NCBI GenBank assembly: GCA_032717465.1
Contig: CM064748.1
Span: 8,226,807 to 8,290,806, forward strand
From: Coenobita brevimanus
Lineage: Eukaryota; Arthropoda; Malacostraca; Decapoda; Coenobitidae
Direction of reading: 5' to 3'
DNA length: 64,000 nucleotides
A program made the position numbers and the translations under genes. The notes below the pieces were generated by a model. The model worked only from the letters and a program-made list of their open reading frames with translations, did not search any database and was not told the DNA's origin. This document shows, one piece after another, positions 42,401 through 52,253 of the stretch. Positions within the stretch are counted from its first letter, which is position 1. Every line of letters starts with the position of its first letter.

Positions 42401-42713
42401 CCCCCTGGTTGATTTACTGTCCTCAGGCTTGCTTTGAAACTTATTCTTGTGTTTTGTCATAGTCAGTATTAAGAAAGGGGGATAGACATACCCCATAACT
42501 AAATTACCTGGATATCATCTGGTTAGCTTGGGTTAGGTAAGATTATATTACCAGCATGTTAAGTTAGATTACCTTAGATTTACCTGTAGTAATGTTCAGT
42601 TAGTGAAGGTTAGTTCAAGTTAGGTTAGGTTAGTAAGAGTGAAATGACTTAGGATGGATTAACCTTCAGGGTGAATTGATGAGAAAACCCTCTAATCTGA
42701 CGCCTCTCCCCAG

Positions 42714-42830
42714 GTACTGCACCCATGTTGTGACAGATGAAATTAATGAAGTGGCAGCAGAATTGCTCAAAGCTGTGGTTCTGTTCCAGAGGCGACTGTA
42801 TGCACGGGACCCTGCCAAGGGTGCCATCAA
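42714..42830 (+). CDS. SBP2 exon preceding the L7Ae core
   Basis: Acceptor CCTCTCCCCAG; donor GTCAGT (an uncommon C at +3). Reads YCTHVVTDEINEVAAELLKA, VVLFQRRLYARDPAKGAI, ending AA to form Lys with the G of the next exon. Matches SBP2 'REYCNQ...LLQELVSFQ-RIYQKDPVKAK'. An earlier GT (42821) would break the phase, so homology decides the donor. Confidence 0.87.
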
Positions 42831-42884
42831 GTCAGTTGATAATTTTTGTTGTTGCTGTTGTAGCACAGGTAGTAGTAGTAGTAG

Positions 42885-43075
42885 TAGTAACTGTGACCCC
42901 AGGCCTATGTAAACAAGAAGCCAGTGGACTATAGGCTGAAGCTGACATTTTTCTGCAGTCCACCATTTATCAATTGGGGGATGGGAAGGAAATTGATGGT
43001 TGTTTGTAAAACCAGGCAGTGGAACCACCGAGTTATATAGGCACTGGACTACTGGCACATGAAGGCGTTCTTTGC
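42885..43075 (+). repeat. Repeat family D copy
   Basis: CCCCAGGCCTATGTAAACAA, GAAGCCAGTGGACTATAGGC and CAGTGGAACCACCGAGTTAT, preceded by (TAG)n. Confidence 0.55.
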
Positions 43076-43214
43076 CAGCACCTGCTTCAAGTGAAACTGC
43101 CCTAAGTGAGACATATTTCTGGTTTGTGACTGAGTGGTTAAAGCTTAAAAACATTCATTTCTAACTTGCGAGCAACTTTATAATGAATCATAAGTAACTT
43201 TAAGTGAATATCGT

Positions 43215-43665
43215 CATCATCATCATCATCATCATTATCTAATCCTGTGTTGCCCCATGAGGAGTGTAGGAACCCAGGGCTAGGCAAGTTGGTCCAGACA
43301 TTTAAGATGAGAGTGACCAGCCTCACTCATCCCTGAGTGGCATTACATGAGCAATAAACCCCAACCACCCCTTGGATATAAACCTACATTGGCTTAATCT
43401 GGCAGGAGTGCCTTAGTTACCCACTAAACCACCAGGTGCCATAGTTTGGTTATGTGGTTATCACCCAGCGTAGTAAATGGTTTCCTGATGTACAGGAGAC
43501 CATTTGCCATGTCAGTCAGTGGAGAGTCACCTGTAGACAGAAGGAAGAAGAAAGAAAGAAGAGGAAGGAAGGAAAGAAGAAAGGAAGAGAGGAGAGGACA
43601 GTCACCTGAGAGCAGCACTACGTCGAGTGAGTGGATGGTGAGCGCCCCCACCTACCACTAATAGA
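43215..43665 (-). mobile_element. SINE-B copy
   Basis: (ATC)n tail, 'GTTGCCCCATGAGGAGTGTA', GGATATAAACCTACATTGGC, core GTAAATGGTTTCCTGATGTA and head GAGAGCAGCACTACGTCGAG. Complete length about 450 bp. Confidence 0.75.
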
Positions 43666-43844
43666 TGTTAATTCATCAGCAGCAGAATAATGAAACAGCT
43701 TTTAAAGTGAAACAGCTCTAACCTATGATACAGTTTTATTCAGCATAAGAGAGACTTTGAAGTAGAGAGGTTAGAAATACCCTCCATCAACCCCATCACC
43801 ATAGAAAGTCTTCCAAAGGAAATTGAAATAATCTGGTAGTCAAT

Positions 43845-43930
43845 TGGTGGGTGACAGAGTGACTTGGAGGCGTTTTGTCTGCGGCCACCCTTTGCGGGAT
43901 TAGGGCGTCGGGCTATAGATAGATAGATAT
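43845..43930 (+). mobile_element. RTE-like family 1, shortest 3' stub
   Basis: GGTGGGTGACAGAGTGACTT to GGGCTATAGATAGATAGAT; only the last ~70 bp plus tail. Confidence 0.8.
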
Positions 43931-44014
43931 AGTTATGAAAATACAGTTGATTAATACATCGTTGGATTCATGCTATTAATTTAGGCCAAATTGTAACTCC
44001 CTTATTTTTGACAG

Positions 44015-44245
44015 GCAGAGGTTTGTGTGTGGGCTGAAGCAGACAGCCAAGTTAATGGGCAAGATGTCATGCATCATCTATCTATCTATCTATCTATTGC
44101 CAGACGCCTCAATCCCGTTTGGGGTGGCCACAAACAAATCGCCTCCAAGTCGCCCTGTCCCCCGCCATTTCACTCCCCTGCTCCCAACTCACACCCCCCT
44201 TTCTCATCATTATGGCACCAAATATACAGAAGTGCTATGAATCAG
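44015..44245 (+). CDS. SBP2 L7Ae exon, split by an insertion
   Basis: Acceptor TATTTTTGACAG, donor GTAACA. Before the insertion: QRFVCGLKQTAKLMGKMSCI. After it, in the frame expected once 133 bp are ignored: I-MAPNIQKCYES(G). Together they match the SBP2 beta-strand 'LKCVIISPNCEKIQSKG'. With the insertion the frame runs through LINE sequence to a TGA near 44238. Confidence 0.92.
44078..44210 (-). mobile_element. RTE family 1 tail inserted in SBP2 exon
   Basis: (CTAT)n then TGCCAGACGCCTCAATCCCG...CACCCCCCTTTCT, ie a 5'-truncated 3' end in antisense. CATCAT at 44072-44077 and 44205-44210 is the likely target duplication (short, so weak alone). Host sequence is contiguous in protein terms on both sides. 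The sequence is nearly identical to the copy at 47.56 kb, implying a young insertion. Confidence 0.92.
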
Positions 44246-44644
44246 GTAACAACATATTTGCATGTTTGTTTTAATCCGGCTCAGATCCTAACCTCTTTCA
44301 GCTCAGTTGATGGCCAAATGTAGTTGGATGAGAGTCAGTTTGACAAGCAACCAAGGAGATTCCTACCTCATAGTGAAGGCTTACAGAATTTCATATGCCC
44401 TTGACGTGGTATTCAAGGTGTGGAAGTGGCCCAGCTTTGTCAGCTGAAAATTAACCAACAATAGTGTGTCAGCTGTTATTATATTACTGTATCCCTTTTC
44501 TATGTGCTTAATTGAGTGCAGTAAGCGGTGATTGATTATTTGTTATTTCATGTCATTGTTTGGTCCAATAAATTTTGGGTTAAGAGTGAATGCGTGAGAA
44601 TGTTGTACAGTATGGTACAGTACAGTACAGGTACTGTAAGTAGT

Positions 44645-44860
44645 GTTATAAACAGTAATGTAGTAGTAACCACAACCCTAGGCTTATCTGAATGTGCACC
44701 CAGTGGATTACAGGCCAGAGATGCCATCTTCTTGTAGCTCACCATTCTCCTTTTAGAGGAGAGGGAGGGAGTTGAGGGAAGTATGTATAACTGGGCAGGG
44801 CAGCAGCTCGGTTATATCAGTGCATCCACATGTAGGTGTCCTTTCCTAGCTCCATCGTTT
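44645..44860 (+). repeat. Repeat family D copy
   Basis: ACCACAACCCTAGGCTTATC, CACCCAGTGGATTACAGGCC, GGGCAGCAGCTCGGTTATAT and TCCACATGTAGGTGTCC. Confidence 0.55.
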
Positions 44861-44861
44861 T

Positions 44862-45790
44862 GTTTAATTTTTGAAGGCTCTATGCGTCGGTCTTGGTCAC
44901 CTAATGGCGGCTCTCCATGCTGCTCCATCTGTGGCAGCTTCCCTATTCAGTCCCTCATCCCTGAGGTCACACTGAATGACATTGTCCCAGGTGTTTTTCG
45001 GTCTACCTCTCGCAACCCTACCCCTAACATTAACACTTCTCACTTTCAGCACCCATTTATCATCATTCATCCCCTCCACATGCCCAAACTATCTCAGTCT
45101 GCCTCTCCTCATCACAGCACCAATACAGTCCAGTCCCAACCTACTCCTCAACTCTTCCATCATAAACCTAGCTCTCCCAGGGCTCACACTCGGGGATGCA
45201 CTGCACATCCACCTAATCATTGTCATTTCTGTACATTTGAGCTTGCGAATATCCTCTTCCTATACTGCCAGGTCTCACTACCATACAGCATTACACTCCT
45301 AACAAAAGCTGTATACAGAGATCCTTTACCACAGAGGGAGAACCCTCTCAATGTCAGGAGAGGCAACAGCTCCCTGAACTTCTTCCAACCACTCCTTGTT
45401 CTAGCCACAGAGCTAGCTCCAGCCCTGCCACAAGCTCATAACATGTCTCCCAAATAACAAAACTCTTCCACACACTCAAGAGATCCACCAGCAAGTTCAA
45501 TCTTTTCACGCCTGTCAATCTCCACCTGCTCTCTCTGACACACCGCACACATGAAATCAGCGTTATCTCGCAGTCTACCTCTAGTACCACTACATCTCTT
45601 ATGCACCCAATTATTACAGACACTGCACAAGATGGAATTACTTCCTATGCCCTTGTGGCAAATCACACATAGCCATTCTCCTTCTTCTTTGACAGTACTG
45701 CCCCTAGCCCTGGATACCATCACTTTTGTTTTTTCTTCATTTACTCCTAAGCCCTTGTGCCCCATGCCATCTCTCCACTTCCTAAATAAT
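44862..45790 (-). mobile_element. RTE-like family 2, 3' half
   Basis: Minus strand from about 45790: MGHKGLGVNEEKTKVMVSRA, then the PHD-type finger (CVIC ... CSVC ... H-x2-C ... CAVC), IELAGGSLECVEEFCYLGDM, GWKKFRELLPLLTLRGFSLC, SVMLYGSETW, a C-terminus RGRVARGRPKNTWDNVIQCD, and the untranslated end at GACCAAGACCGACGCATAG. The finger is whole here; a frameshift occurs after CYLGDML. Confidence 0.85.
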
Positions 45791-46250
45791 GTAAAATGTA
45801 CCCAATACAGTACTGGTATTTGTCCCTCAGCATCGTTTTAAGTGTGTTTAATGATGGAAAGGGTCGATTGTAGCCAACCAGTTTTTAAAAAATAATTTCT
45901 GAAATTTGATTAAAGTAAAACCTGTATGGTCTCTATGTATTTTTACTGACTGCACTCTGTTGTGTGTAGCCTTTGGTAATCTATACATTTCAGTTCAGTT
46001 CCCTGTACAGCATCCCTTCACATACACTGTACCATTCACCTCATATGCTTTATACCTCGCTCTTATTTACCTATATTTTTCTGTTATACTCATGGATCAA
46101 TTTTCTCTCAGTCATCCATTCCCCTGATTTAGTTGTCCCCACTGCCATCATTACAGATTTGTCTTACTCCTCACATTTAGGTACTTGTTGAAATGTTCTC
46201 TCCATCTCTGAAGTATTCTGCAGTACAGTTTTCTGCAGATATACAGTACA
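45791..46250. other. No gene seen
   Basis: Unique-looking AT-rich intron sequence. ORFs of 70-odd codons near 45.9-46.2 kb lack recognisable features. Confidence 0.4.
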
Positions 46251-46251
46251 G

Positions 46252-46507
46252 TACTTTGTGGAGAGAATGGAGAATGAAAGACTGACTAAGAGGGTGTATG
46301 TAGGTGAGCTGGAGGGAGGGAGAGGGAGGGGTAGACCGAGGATGAGGTGGAGGGATGGAGTTGAGAGGTATATGAGGGAGGAGGGGGTGAGTTGGGGGGA
46401 GGGGAGTCAAATGGTGGGTGACAGAGTGACTTGGAGGCGTTTTGTCTGCGGCCACCCTTTGCGGGATTAGGGCGTCGGGCTATAGATAGATAGATAGATA
46501 GACTTTG
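46252..46507 (+). mobile_element. RTE family 1 insertion with intact C-terminal frame
   Basis: ACTTTGT at 46252-46258 and 46501-46507 is a short likely target duplication. Between them an open frame, GERMENERLTKRVYVGELEG-like then RGRPRMRWRDGVERYMREEG, ends in a stop just before GGGCTATAGATAGATAGATA. The sequence is very close to the 20.3-kb copy. Confidence 0.88.
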
Positions 46508-46824
46508 TAAGGGCTAAGTAGCAGGGATAAGAAGCTTGATGTAACAGTCACAGCCATTCCTTTTAGATAGGTTCCCAAGAGGACATATGGTGTTATAGAT
46601 GAAGCTAATAATACTGACTGTACACATGGTAAAAAAAAAGGATCACTCAGATTATATACAAAACAGTATGACACCACAAGTGATGGATATTACAAAATGC
46701 CCATTATTCCCAGCCCACATTACTAGTACTACTTCTTAATGATGCAGTGAATGATGTGCTAGTGACATTCTTTTATCTTTTCCCTACTGAATATTATTTG
46801 TATAGGCACAATCACATGAAAATA

Positions 46825-47263
46825 CAGTAAAAGTCCATTAATCCCAACGCTGATAATCCGAAAATCCCAATAATACGAATTTTTGAAGAAGGCCGACAAA
46901 CTGTGCATTACTGGTGAGTTAAACAACCCATGACATCGCTTAGTTTCCCAATTACAGTTTGTGCCTTCAATAAGGTGTGTGGCACAACCCACCACCTTCT
47001 TTTGTTGTATTAGCACTCCGTACCTTTTACAACAATAAATATTTCAATATAGTTCAGTGATACATTAAGTAAAAAATTTGTGTAATACATAATGTTAATA
47101 TGTTCCATATTGTATTATGAATGAATGAAAAGTGATCCATTCGGTAAAATTTCAGTTTAAACATGAAATTAAGTGTCTTAGGGGTCCCACCCAAAAATCC
47201 GAAAAATCTGATAATCCGAATGATTTTCGGTCCACTGCCATTGGGATTGATGGACTTTTATTG
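46825..47263. mobile_element. TA-flanked pogo/Tigger-like MITE
   Basis: 439 bp. Ends CAGTAAAAGTCCATTAATCC and GGATTGATGGACTTTTATTG are inverted repeats with a few mismatches, with TA on both sides. Inside, GATAATCCGAAAATCC and its complement mirror each other. No transposase ORF. Confidence 0.88.
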
Positions 47264-47414
47264 TACAGCTTATTAATTTTAGACATATCAGACTTTAATA
47301 ATTATTTTGGGTATCAGTGTCCCCATCCTGCACAGTAATTTATCATGTATGCCATCTCTGTACTGACCCTTTTCCTAGCCTGAAGTGCTGCTTTATACCT
47401 GGTACTCATTTTGT

Positions 47415-48090
47415 GTTAACTTGGCCCAGAGTTTTGTCATTTCTAGCTCAGTGGCTGAAAAAGACAATGCTCTGTACTCTGGCTGTATATTCTCTTCATA
47501 GCACCTCTTCTTGACTACTATTTTTTTTTTACTATAACCTGACATAAAATTGCCATCTATCTATCTATCTATTGCCAGACGCCTCAATCCCGTTTGGGGT
47601 GGCCACAAACAAATCGCCTCCAAGTCACCCTGTCCCCCGCCATTTCACTGCCCTGCTCCCAACTCACACCCCCCTCTCTCATATACCTCTCCACCCCATC
47701 CCTCCATCTCATCCTCGGCCTCCCCCTCCCTCTTCCCCCCTCCACCTCACTCACATACACTCTCTTCGTCAGTCTTTCACCCTCCATCCTCTCCACATGG
47801 CCAAACCACCTCTATTGTAAATGCTGAGTTGTAACAACAGATTAGCACTAGAATATAATGCTAGTAAAAAAAAAAAAAAATCCTGTGGAGGGAATATAGA
47901 GCCATAGCATTGCCTTTTTCTGTCACTGGACTATGTGAAATAAGTGGCAACAGGAAAAAAAATCTGGCCCTTGTTAATGTAAAAGAAGCCTAGTATAACC
48001 TTCTAGTGTTTATCTTTTGCAACACCTCAGCATTCAAGATGAAGAGCTGACAGTTTTAGGCCAAGCAGAAGCAAGAGTAATATAAGGCAC
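47415..48090. repeat. AACTTGGCC elements broken by RTE family 1
   Basis: 47415-47556 is the left part of one copy in + orientation. After the RTE insertion, 47816-47870 is an inverted piece (AACAACAGATTAGCACTAGA), and 48028-48085 ends a + piece (AGTTTTAGGCCAAGCAGAAG). At least two copies are interleaved. Confidence 0.55.
47557..47815 (-). mobile_element. RTE-like family 1, 3' fragment
   Basis: (TATC)n tail, TGCCAGACGCCTCAATCCCG, and an open antisense frame with GRGRPRMRWRDGVERYMREG and a stop at the usual place. Nearly identical to the copy that broke the SBP2 exon. Confidence 0.88.
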
Positions 48091-48103
48091 TCTTCCCCTG
48101 CAG

Positions 48104-48258
48104 GAGGTCTAGATGATGCTGTGGAAAAGACACTACAACAAGCAAAACTGCAAGAGGTGCCGGTTGTATTTGCACTGTCGCTGAAGAAACTGGGAGGCCT
48201 TACCCACATCAAGCAAAACATTTCCTGTGTTGGCATCATTAATTATCAGGGAGCTCAG
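48104..48258 (+). CDS. SBP2 L7Ae exon
   Basis: Acceptor CTTCCCCTGCAG, donor GTGCAG. Two bases complete Gly, then GLDDAVEKTLQQAKLQEVPV, VFALSLKKLGG and NISCVGIINYQGAQ. This is the second half of the L7Ae RNA-binding domain, matching 'GGLDD...IPFVFAL-RKALG' and 'VSVVGI--Y-GAQ'. Compared with vertebrates the R in 'ALGR' is Gly, and the loop before SCVGI is diverged. The frame is fully open and the junction with the next exon (AQ|DSFHKL) is the one expected. Confidence 0.94.
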
Positions 48259-48324
48259 GTGCAGTCACTTATGTTTGAATTCATGTGATGTTTGTGCTGG
48301 TTTTGTTGGTTATTTTGTGGAAGT

Positions 48325-48450
48325 AGTGTGTGGTGAGTAAGGATGGAAGCAGTATGATGAGTAAGGATGGAGGCTGTGTGATGAGTAGTATGGAAGCAGT
48401 GTGATGAGTAACGATGGAAGCAGTTTGATGAGTAAGGATGGAAGTTTAAT
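48325..48450 (+). repeat. ~24-bp tandem repeat in SBP2 intron
   Basis: About five imperfect units around GATGAGTAAGGATGGAAGCA separated by GTGT or GTTT. Confidence 0.8.
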
Positions 48451-48479
48451 AGAGTGCAGGAAAAAAAAAATGGTACAAT

Positions 48480-48770
48480 GAGATACAAAAAAAAAAAAAA
48501 TCCCCTAGGCTCAGTAGGTTAAGGCAAGGATAATTATTATTTTTTTTTTTTTAATGGTAACGACCTAAAATTGCCATCTTGTCATTGTGACTGCTAGGCT
48601 GTAACAGTAGATGAACACTAGAATATGGTACTTGTTGCAAAGAAGTGTGTGGAAAGTACAGTACTGTGTGTTGAGCTGTAACATTGTCTTTTTCTGCCAT
48701 TCAGCCACCTGTAGTAATCTGCAAAAGGACAAACATCTGGGCCAGGCTGAGGTAAAAAAGGTATTGCTCC
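48480..48770. repeat. Diverged AACTTGGCC element
   Basis: Inverted copy: CCTAAAATTGCCATCTTGTC, GTAACAGTAGATGAACACTA and GTCTTTTTCTGCCATTCAGC, ending ATCTGGGCCAGGCTGAGGTA. Confidence 0.5.
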
Positions 48771-48794
48771 ATGTCTGCAGGTAGTATTATGTAA

Positions 48795-49090
48795 GCAGGT
48801 GGTGAATCAGTAGAGAGGTGATCCACTATCCCAATGGACACAGATTTGAATCCCGGCTGGGGCATGGAATGGTTTAAGGGATTTGAATTTGACATGCCAT
48901 AAAAACACCCCCACTAATACCATTACACCAGTCCTGTATGAGACACCCCTAGTATGTATTCAGTATGGGTGGCGGGTGTTAGTGCTGAAGTGGTGACATG
49001 TGGAGGTCTATGGTTTGTAGAACTGCTGGGCCTCAGGGAAAGGACTGTTAAGCATATGTCCAGAGTCAGAGACATTAAAAGAAAAAAGTA
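48795..49090 (+). mobile_element. tRNA-derived SINE
   Basis: Head with AATCAGTAGAGAGG (A-box region) and GATTTGAATCC (B-box), then the body shared with 6815-7165 (CCATAAAAACACCCCCACTA, CCTGTATGAGACACCCCTAG) and an A-rich end. Confidence 0.75.
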
Positions 49091-49149
49091 TGAAGTAAAA
49101 TGACGGTTTTGCATTTAAGGCATAATTGTCAGAGTAACATTTCACTATA

Positions 49150-49365
49150 GTCCTTTTGCCTTAACTTGGCCCAGGTTGTGATCCTTTTGCTGCCTATTTC
49201 ACGTATCTCAGTGGCAGAATGAGACAGTACTTTGGCTCAACATGATTTCCATAGTACTTCATTTCTAGCATTATATTCTAGTGCTATTCTCATGTTACAA
49301 CTCAGCAGTGAAGGTGGAGAGATGTCAGTTTTATACCAAGTTACAGTAGAAAGGGTAAAGTAGGG
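49150..49365 (+). repeat. AACTTGGCC inverted-repeat element
   Basis: TTAACTTGGCCCAGGTTGTG to TTATACCAAGTTACAGTAGA, followed by an (ATG)n run. Confidence 0.6.
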
Positions 49366-49403
<38 letters not shown>

Positions 49404-49587
49404 GTGATACTTAGATCCTACCTCAACCTTGCTGTATGTGGGAATAAGGGTCTGGATGGTGATGATGATGTTGATGATAATGATGATTATTATTATTGTT
49501 ATGACAATGATGATAGTGATGACAGCAATATGAGATTGATAATGCTGTAGTGGCTGATGATGATGATTTGGATTGGCTTATTTACAG

Positions 49588-49929
49588 GACTCCTTCCACA
49601 AGTTGATGGCTCTGATACCAGCTGCAAAGGAGAAGTACCAGGCTTTGGTCAGGAGTCGCCAGCAGGCCATCTTTCCTCTATCCACACCTCCTCTCCCTGC
49701 TCCTCTCCCTTCGTCACTTCCTGACCTCACCCCTTCCCCCTCCTCGTCACCTTCCCCATCCTCCACACCCCCTCACATCACCCCTCCTGCTTCCTCACTC
49801 CCTGAACCCACCCTTTCCCCCTCCACCACACTGCCTCATCCCTATCCTCCTCCCTCCTCCATCCTTCCCACCACCGCTAACTCAACACACATCATTCCTA
49901 CATCCTCTACAAAGGAATCCACTAATTGA
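49588..49929 (+). CDS. SBP2 terminal coding exon
   Basis: Acceptor GGCTTATTTACAG. DSFHKLMALIPAAKEKYQAL, VRSRQQAIF matches SBP2 'DQFHKMVELTVAARQAYKTM', the helix after the L7Ae fold. A Pro/Ser/Thr-rich tail of about 85 residues follows, ending STKESTN and TGA at 49927-49929. Low complexity but uninterrupted. No polyadenylation signal was identified with confidence. Confidence 0.88.
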   Translation, partial: DSFHKLMALIPAAKEKYQALVRSRQQAIFPLSTPPLPAPLPSSLPDLTPSPSSSPSPSSTPPHITPPASSLPEPTLSPSTTLPHPYPPPSSILPTTANSTHIIPTSSTKESTN

Positions 49930-50059
49930 TATTCGAGTTCAGTTTATATTTGTGCACTGTTTTCTCTATTGTAAGGTTTGCTTGTGATTGTTTGTAAAGC
50001 ATGGGAGTGTTGAAATGCAGTCCATCCAAATATAAATTGCTGTATATAATCTTTGTACT

Positions 50060-50270
50060 CTAACTTGGTCCAGATTTTCATTCTTTTGCAGCTTATTTTA
50101 CATAGCTCAGTGGCAGAAAAAGACAATACTTCAGCTCTTCATCCTTTCCATGTAGCATTTCTTCATGACTAGCATCATATTCTAATGCTAATGTATTGTA
50201 ATTCAACATTCATGATGGAGAGATGGCAATTTTATGCCAGGTTAGTGTAAAAAGAGTATAATGACGGGTG
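50060..50270 (+). repeat. AACTTGGCC inverted-repeat element
   Basis: CTAACTTGGTCCAGATTTTC to TTTTATGCCAGGTTAGTGTA, intact length about 210 bp. Confidence 0.62.
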
Positions 50271-50289
50271 ATGGAGTTAGAGTGATGTA

Positions 50290-50490
50290 ATAATTAGAAG
50301 CAGTTGTAACCTCAGGATTATCTGACTGTGAACCCAGTGGACTGCAGGCTGAAGTTGCCACTCTCCTGCAGCCCATCATCCTCCATTTGAGGGGTAGGGA
50401 GGGCATTGAGGATGTTTGTATAACCAGGTAGCTTCACCACCTAGCTACATCAGTGCCACCACATGAAGGCATCCCTTGTAATGCCGTCAA
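50290..50490 (+). repeat. Repeat family D copy
   Basis: AACCTCAGGATTATCTGACT, GAACCCAGTGGACTGCAGGC, TATAACCAGGTAGCTTCACC and ACCACATGAAGGCATCCC. The cleanest copy of the family. Confidence 0.6.
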
Positions 50491-50654
50491 TCCAAATATG
50501 AATGATAATTACGGATGTTAGGGTTCGAATGAAGGACTGTGGGGCAGGTGTGGAAGGGTTTAAGTCATGGCTGAGTGTAATTTGTACTGGATTATTGGTT
50601 GTTATTCAGACCTCCCACCAAATGGTGCTTTCCAAGGAGGAAAATTACTATACT

Positions 50655-50870
50655 CTTTTGACTTTAACTTGGCCCAGATTATTGTCCTTTTGCTGTTTAT
50701 TTCACATAGCGCATTGATAGAAAAAGACAACAGTATGGCTCCACCTCCTTTACCAAGCACTTTTCATACTGGTGCCCTATTTTAGTGTTAGTCTTATGTT
50801 ACAACTAAGCATTCAAGAAGGAGAGATGGCAATTTTAGGCCAAGTTAGAGTAAAAAGAAAATAAGCTAAA
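50655..50870 (+). repeat. AACTTGGCC inverted-repeat element
   Basis: TTTTGACTTTAACTTGGCCC to GGCCAAGTTAGAGTAAAAAG; the terminal 18 bp are imperfect inverted repeats. The best-preserved copy. Confidence 0.68.
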
Positions 50871-51029
50871 AGGGGAAATCTTTGAAACCCCTGAATTATA
50901 AGTCATGTGTTATTTTATTTATTTATTTACTTACAGCATGAAAGAATATTATGGAAATTGGCTGTTTGGATTTGGTAATGTGTACTGTATTGTAAATGAG
51001 CTTTTTTTCCTGCAGAACAGTAATACCAC

Positions 51030-51140
51030 TCAGGGATGTGTGAGGCTGGTCACTCTTATCTTAAATGTCAGGACCAACTTGCCTAGCCCCATGGTCCTAC
51101 ACTTCTCATGGGGCAAAGTAGGACTGGATGATGAATGAAT
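51030..51140 (+). mobile_element. SINE-B tail fragment
   Basis: ACTCAGGGATGTGTGAGGCT, GACCAACTTGCCTAGCCCCA and GGGGCAAAGTAGGACTGGAT, then GAATGAATGAATGA. Confidence 0.65.
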
Positions 51141-51324
51141 GAATGAGAACAGTAATGACTGGATGAGAATGAATGACTGAATGAAAAAACAGTAATGAGA
51201 AGCTACACAGTCTGTTGCATAACACAAGCACAGTGGCTGCCCTGGATGCTGGTACCTTCAGCTGGATGTGGGTCTTCCAGTCTGCCTGAACGTTTTTCTT
51301 TAAAGTGTGTGTATGTTTGTGTGT

Positions 51325-52135
51325 TCTTACCTAATTGTATCTTTACAGGAATGAGTCAGGCTCGTACTGTCCTGTGTTTTAAACCATTGTTATCATACAT
51401 GTCCATAAATTTGTGAATAGTTTTGGCACACACTATTTCATTCAGTAGTTAATTCCACTGATCAATTGCCCTATTTGGGAAACTAAATTTCCTTGCATCT
51501 TTATCACCTCTCTTTTTACATACATGTAGTTTTTTGCAGTGTTCTCTTGCTGATGCTTCCCCGTAGGTTATATATTCATTTATGTCTAATTTCTCTTTCC
51601 CTGAGATGCATTTATATGGCATAATCATGTCTCGTCTTTACCTTCTCTCCTGTAGTGTTGGTAGATTCAGGTTTTTCTAGTCTTTCTTCATAGCTTAGAT
51701 CCCTTAAGCTTGGTACCCATCTTGTGGTTGCCTTTTTACTTTTCCTGTCTTATCTATGTGTTTTTTGAGATGAGGACTCCAGACTACTGATGCATATTTC
51801 AGGGTTGGTCTGATGAATGATGTTATTATCTTTCTCAGTGTGTCTTCATTTATATATGTGAATGCTGTTCTCATATTAGTAAGCAGTGTATACATGTTAT
51901 GTAGCTTCTCACTGATGTGATCATCTGGAGATAGTTTGTTACTGATAATCACTCCTAGGTCCTTCTCTCTTTCTGATATGTGTATATGTGTAGGGCTGAT
52001 CTTCCTAACTTATACTGTCAGTCTGATCTTCCTAACTTATACTGTCAATCTGATCTTTTCTCACTTTTACCAAACTTAATTATATGACACTTGTCCACAT
52101 TAAATTCCAGTTGCCATTTATTGCTCCATTGTGTG
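51325..52135 (-). mobile_element. CR1-like LINE 3' fragment
   Basis: GTTCTTACCTAATTG at left is the CR1 terminus. Minus-strand frame 51952-51704 gives IISNKLSPDDHISEKLHNMY then SFIRPTLKYASVVWSPHLKK. It is more diverged than the 22.6-kb copy and has several frameshifts. (GT)n and G9 runs follow. Confidence 0.85.
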
Positions 52136-52253
52136 TGTGTGTGTGGGGGGGGGGAGAAGAAACCAGAGGCCAGTGACTCTCTATGTTGTAGGAATGGCTC
52201 TGTTCCATTGGCTGAAATCTATGTAGTATTAACTCAGCATTTTCCACCTACAG

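Larger units (their letters stand above)
38930..42440 (-). mobile_element. RTE-like family 2, nearly complete element
   Basis: Minus strand: endonuclease (42400-41540), linker, RT (41500-38930). It is the only copy here with both catalytic domains. The end after ERIELAG is lost, being replaced by (ATC)n and SINE-A. A DNA transposon (39741-40677) and a short SINE (42065-42181) are nested in it. Located within the large intron upstream of the first confident SBP2 exon. Confidence 0.88.
42714..49929 (+). pseudogene. SECIS-binding protein 2 gene, interrupted
   Basis: Four confident + strand exons align with SBP2, which binds the SECIS hairpin of selenoprotein mRNAs (L7Ae/kink-turn fold) and lets UGA be read as selenocysteine at the ribosome. 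Phases at all three junctions fit: AA|G, G|GA, and phase 0. The only certain lesion is the 133-bp retro-insertion in exon 44015-44245, which shifts the frame. Introns carry family D, SINE-B, RTE-2, pogo-type and tRNA-SINE insertions. It may be a recent pseudogene, or one allele or paralog of an active gene. Confidence 0.88.
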
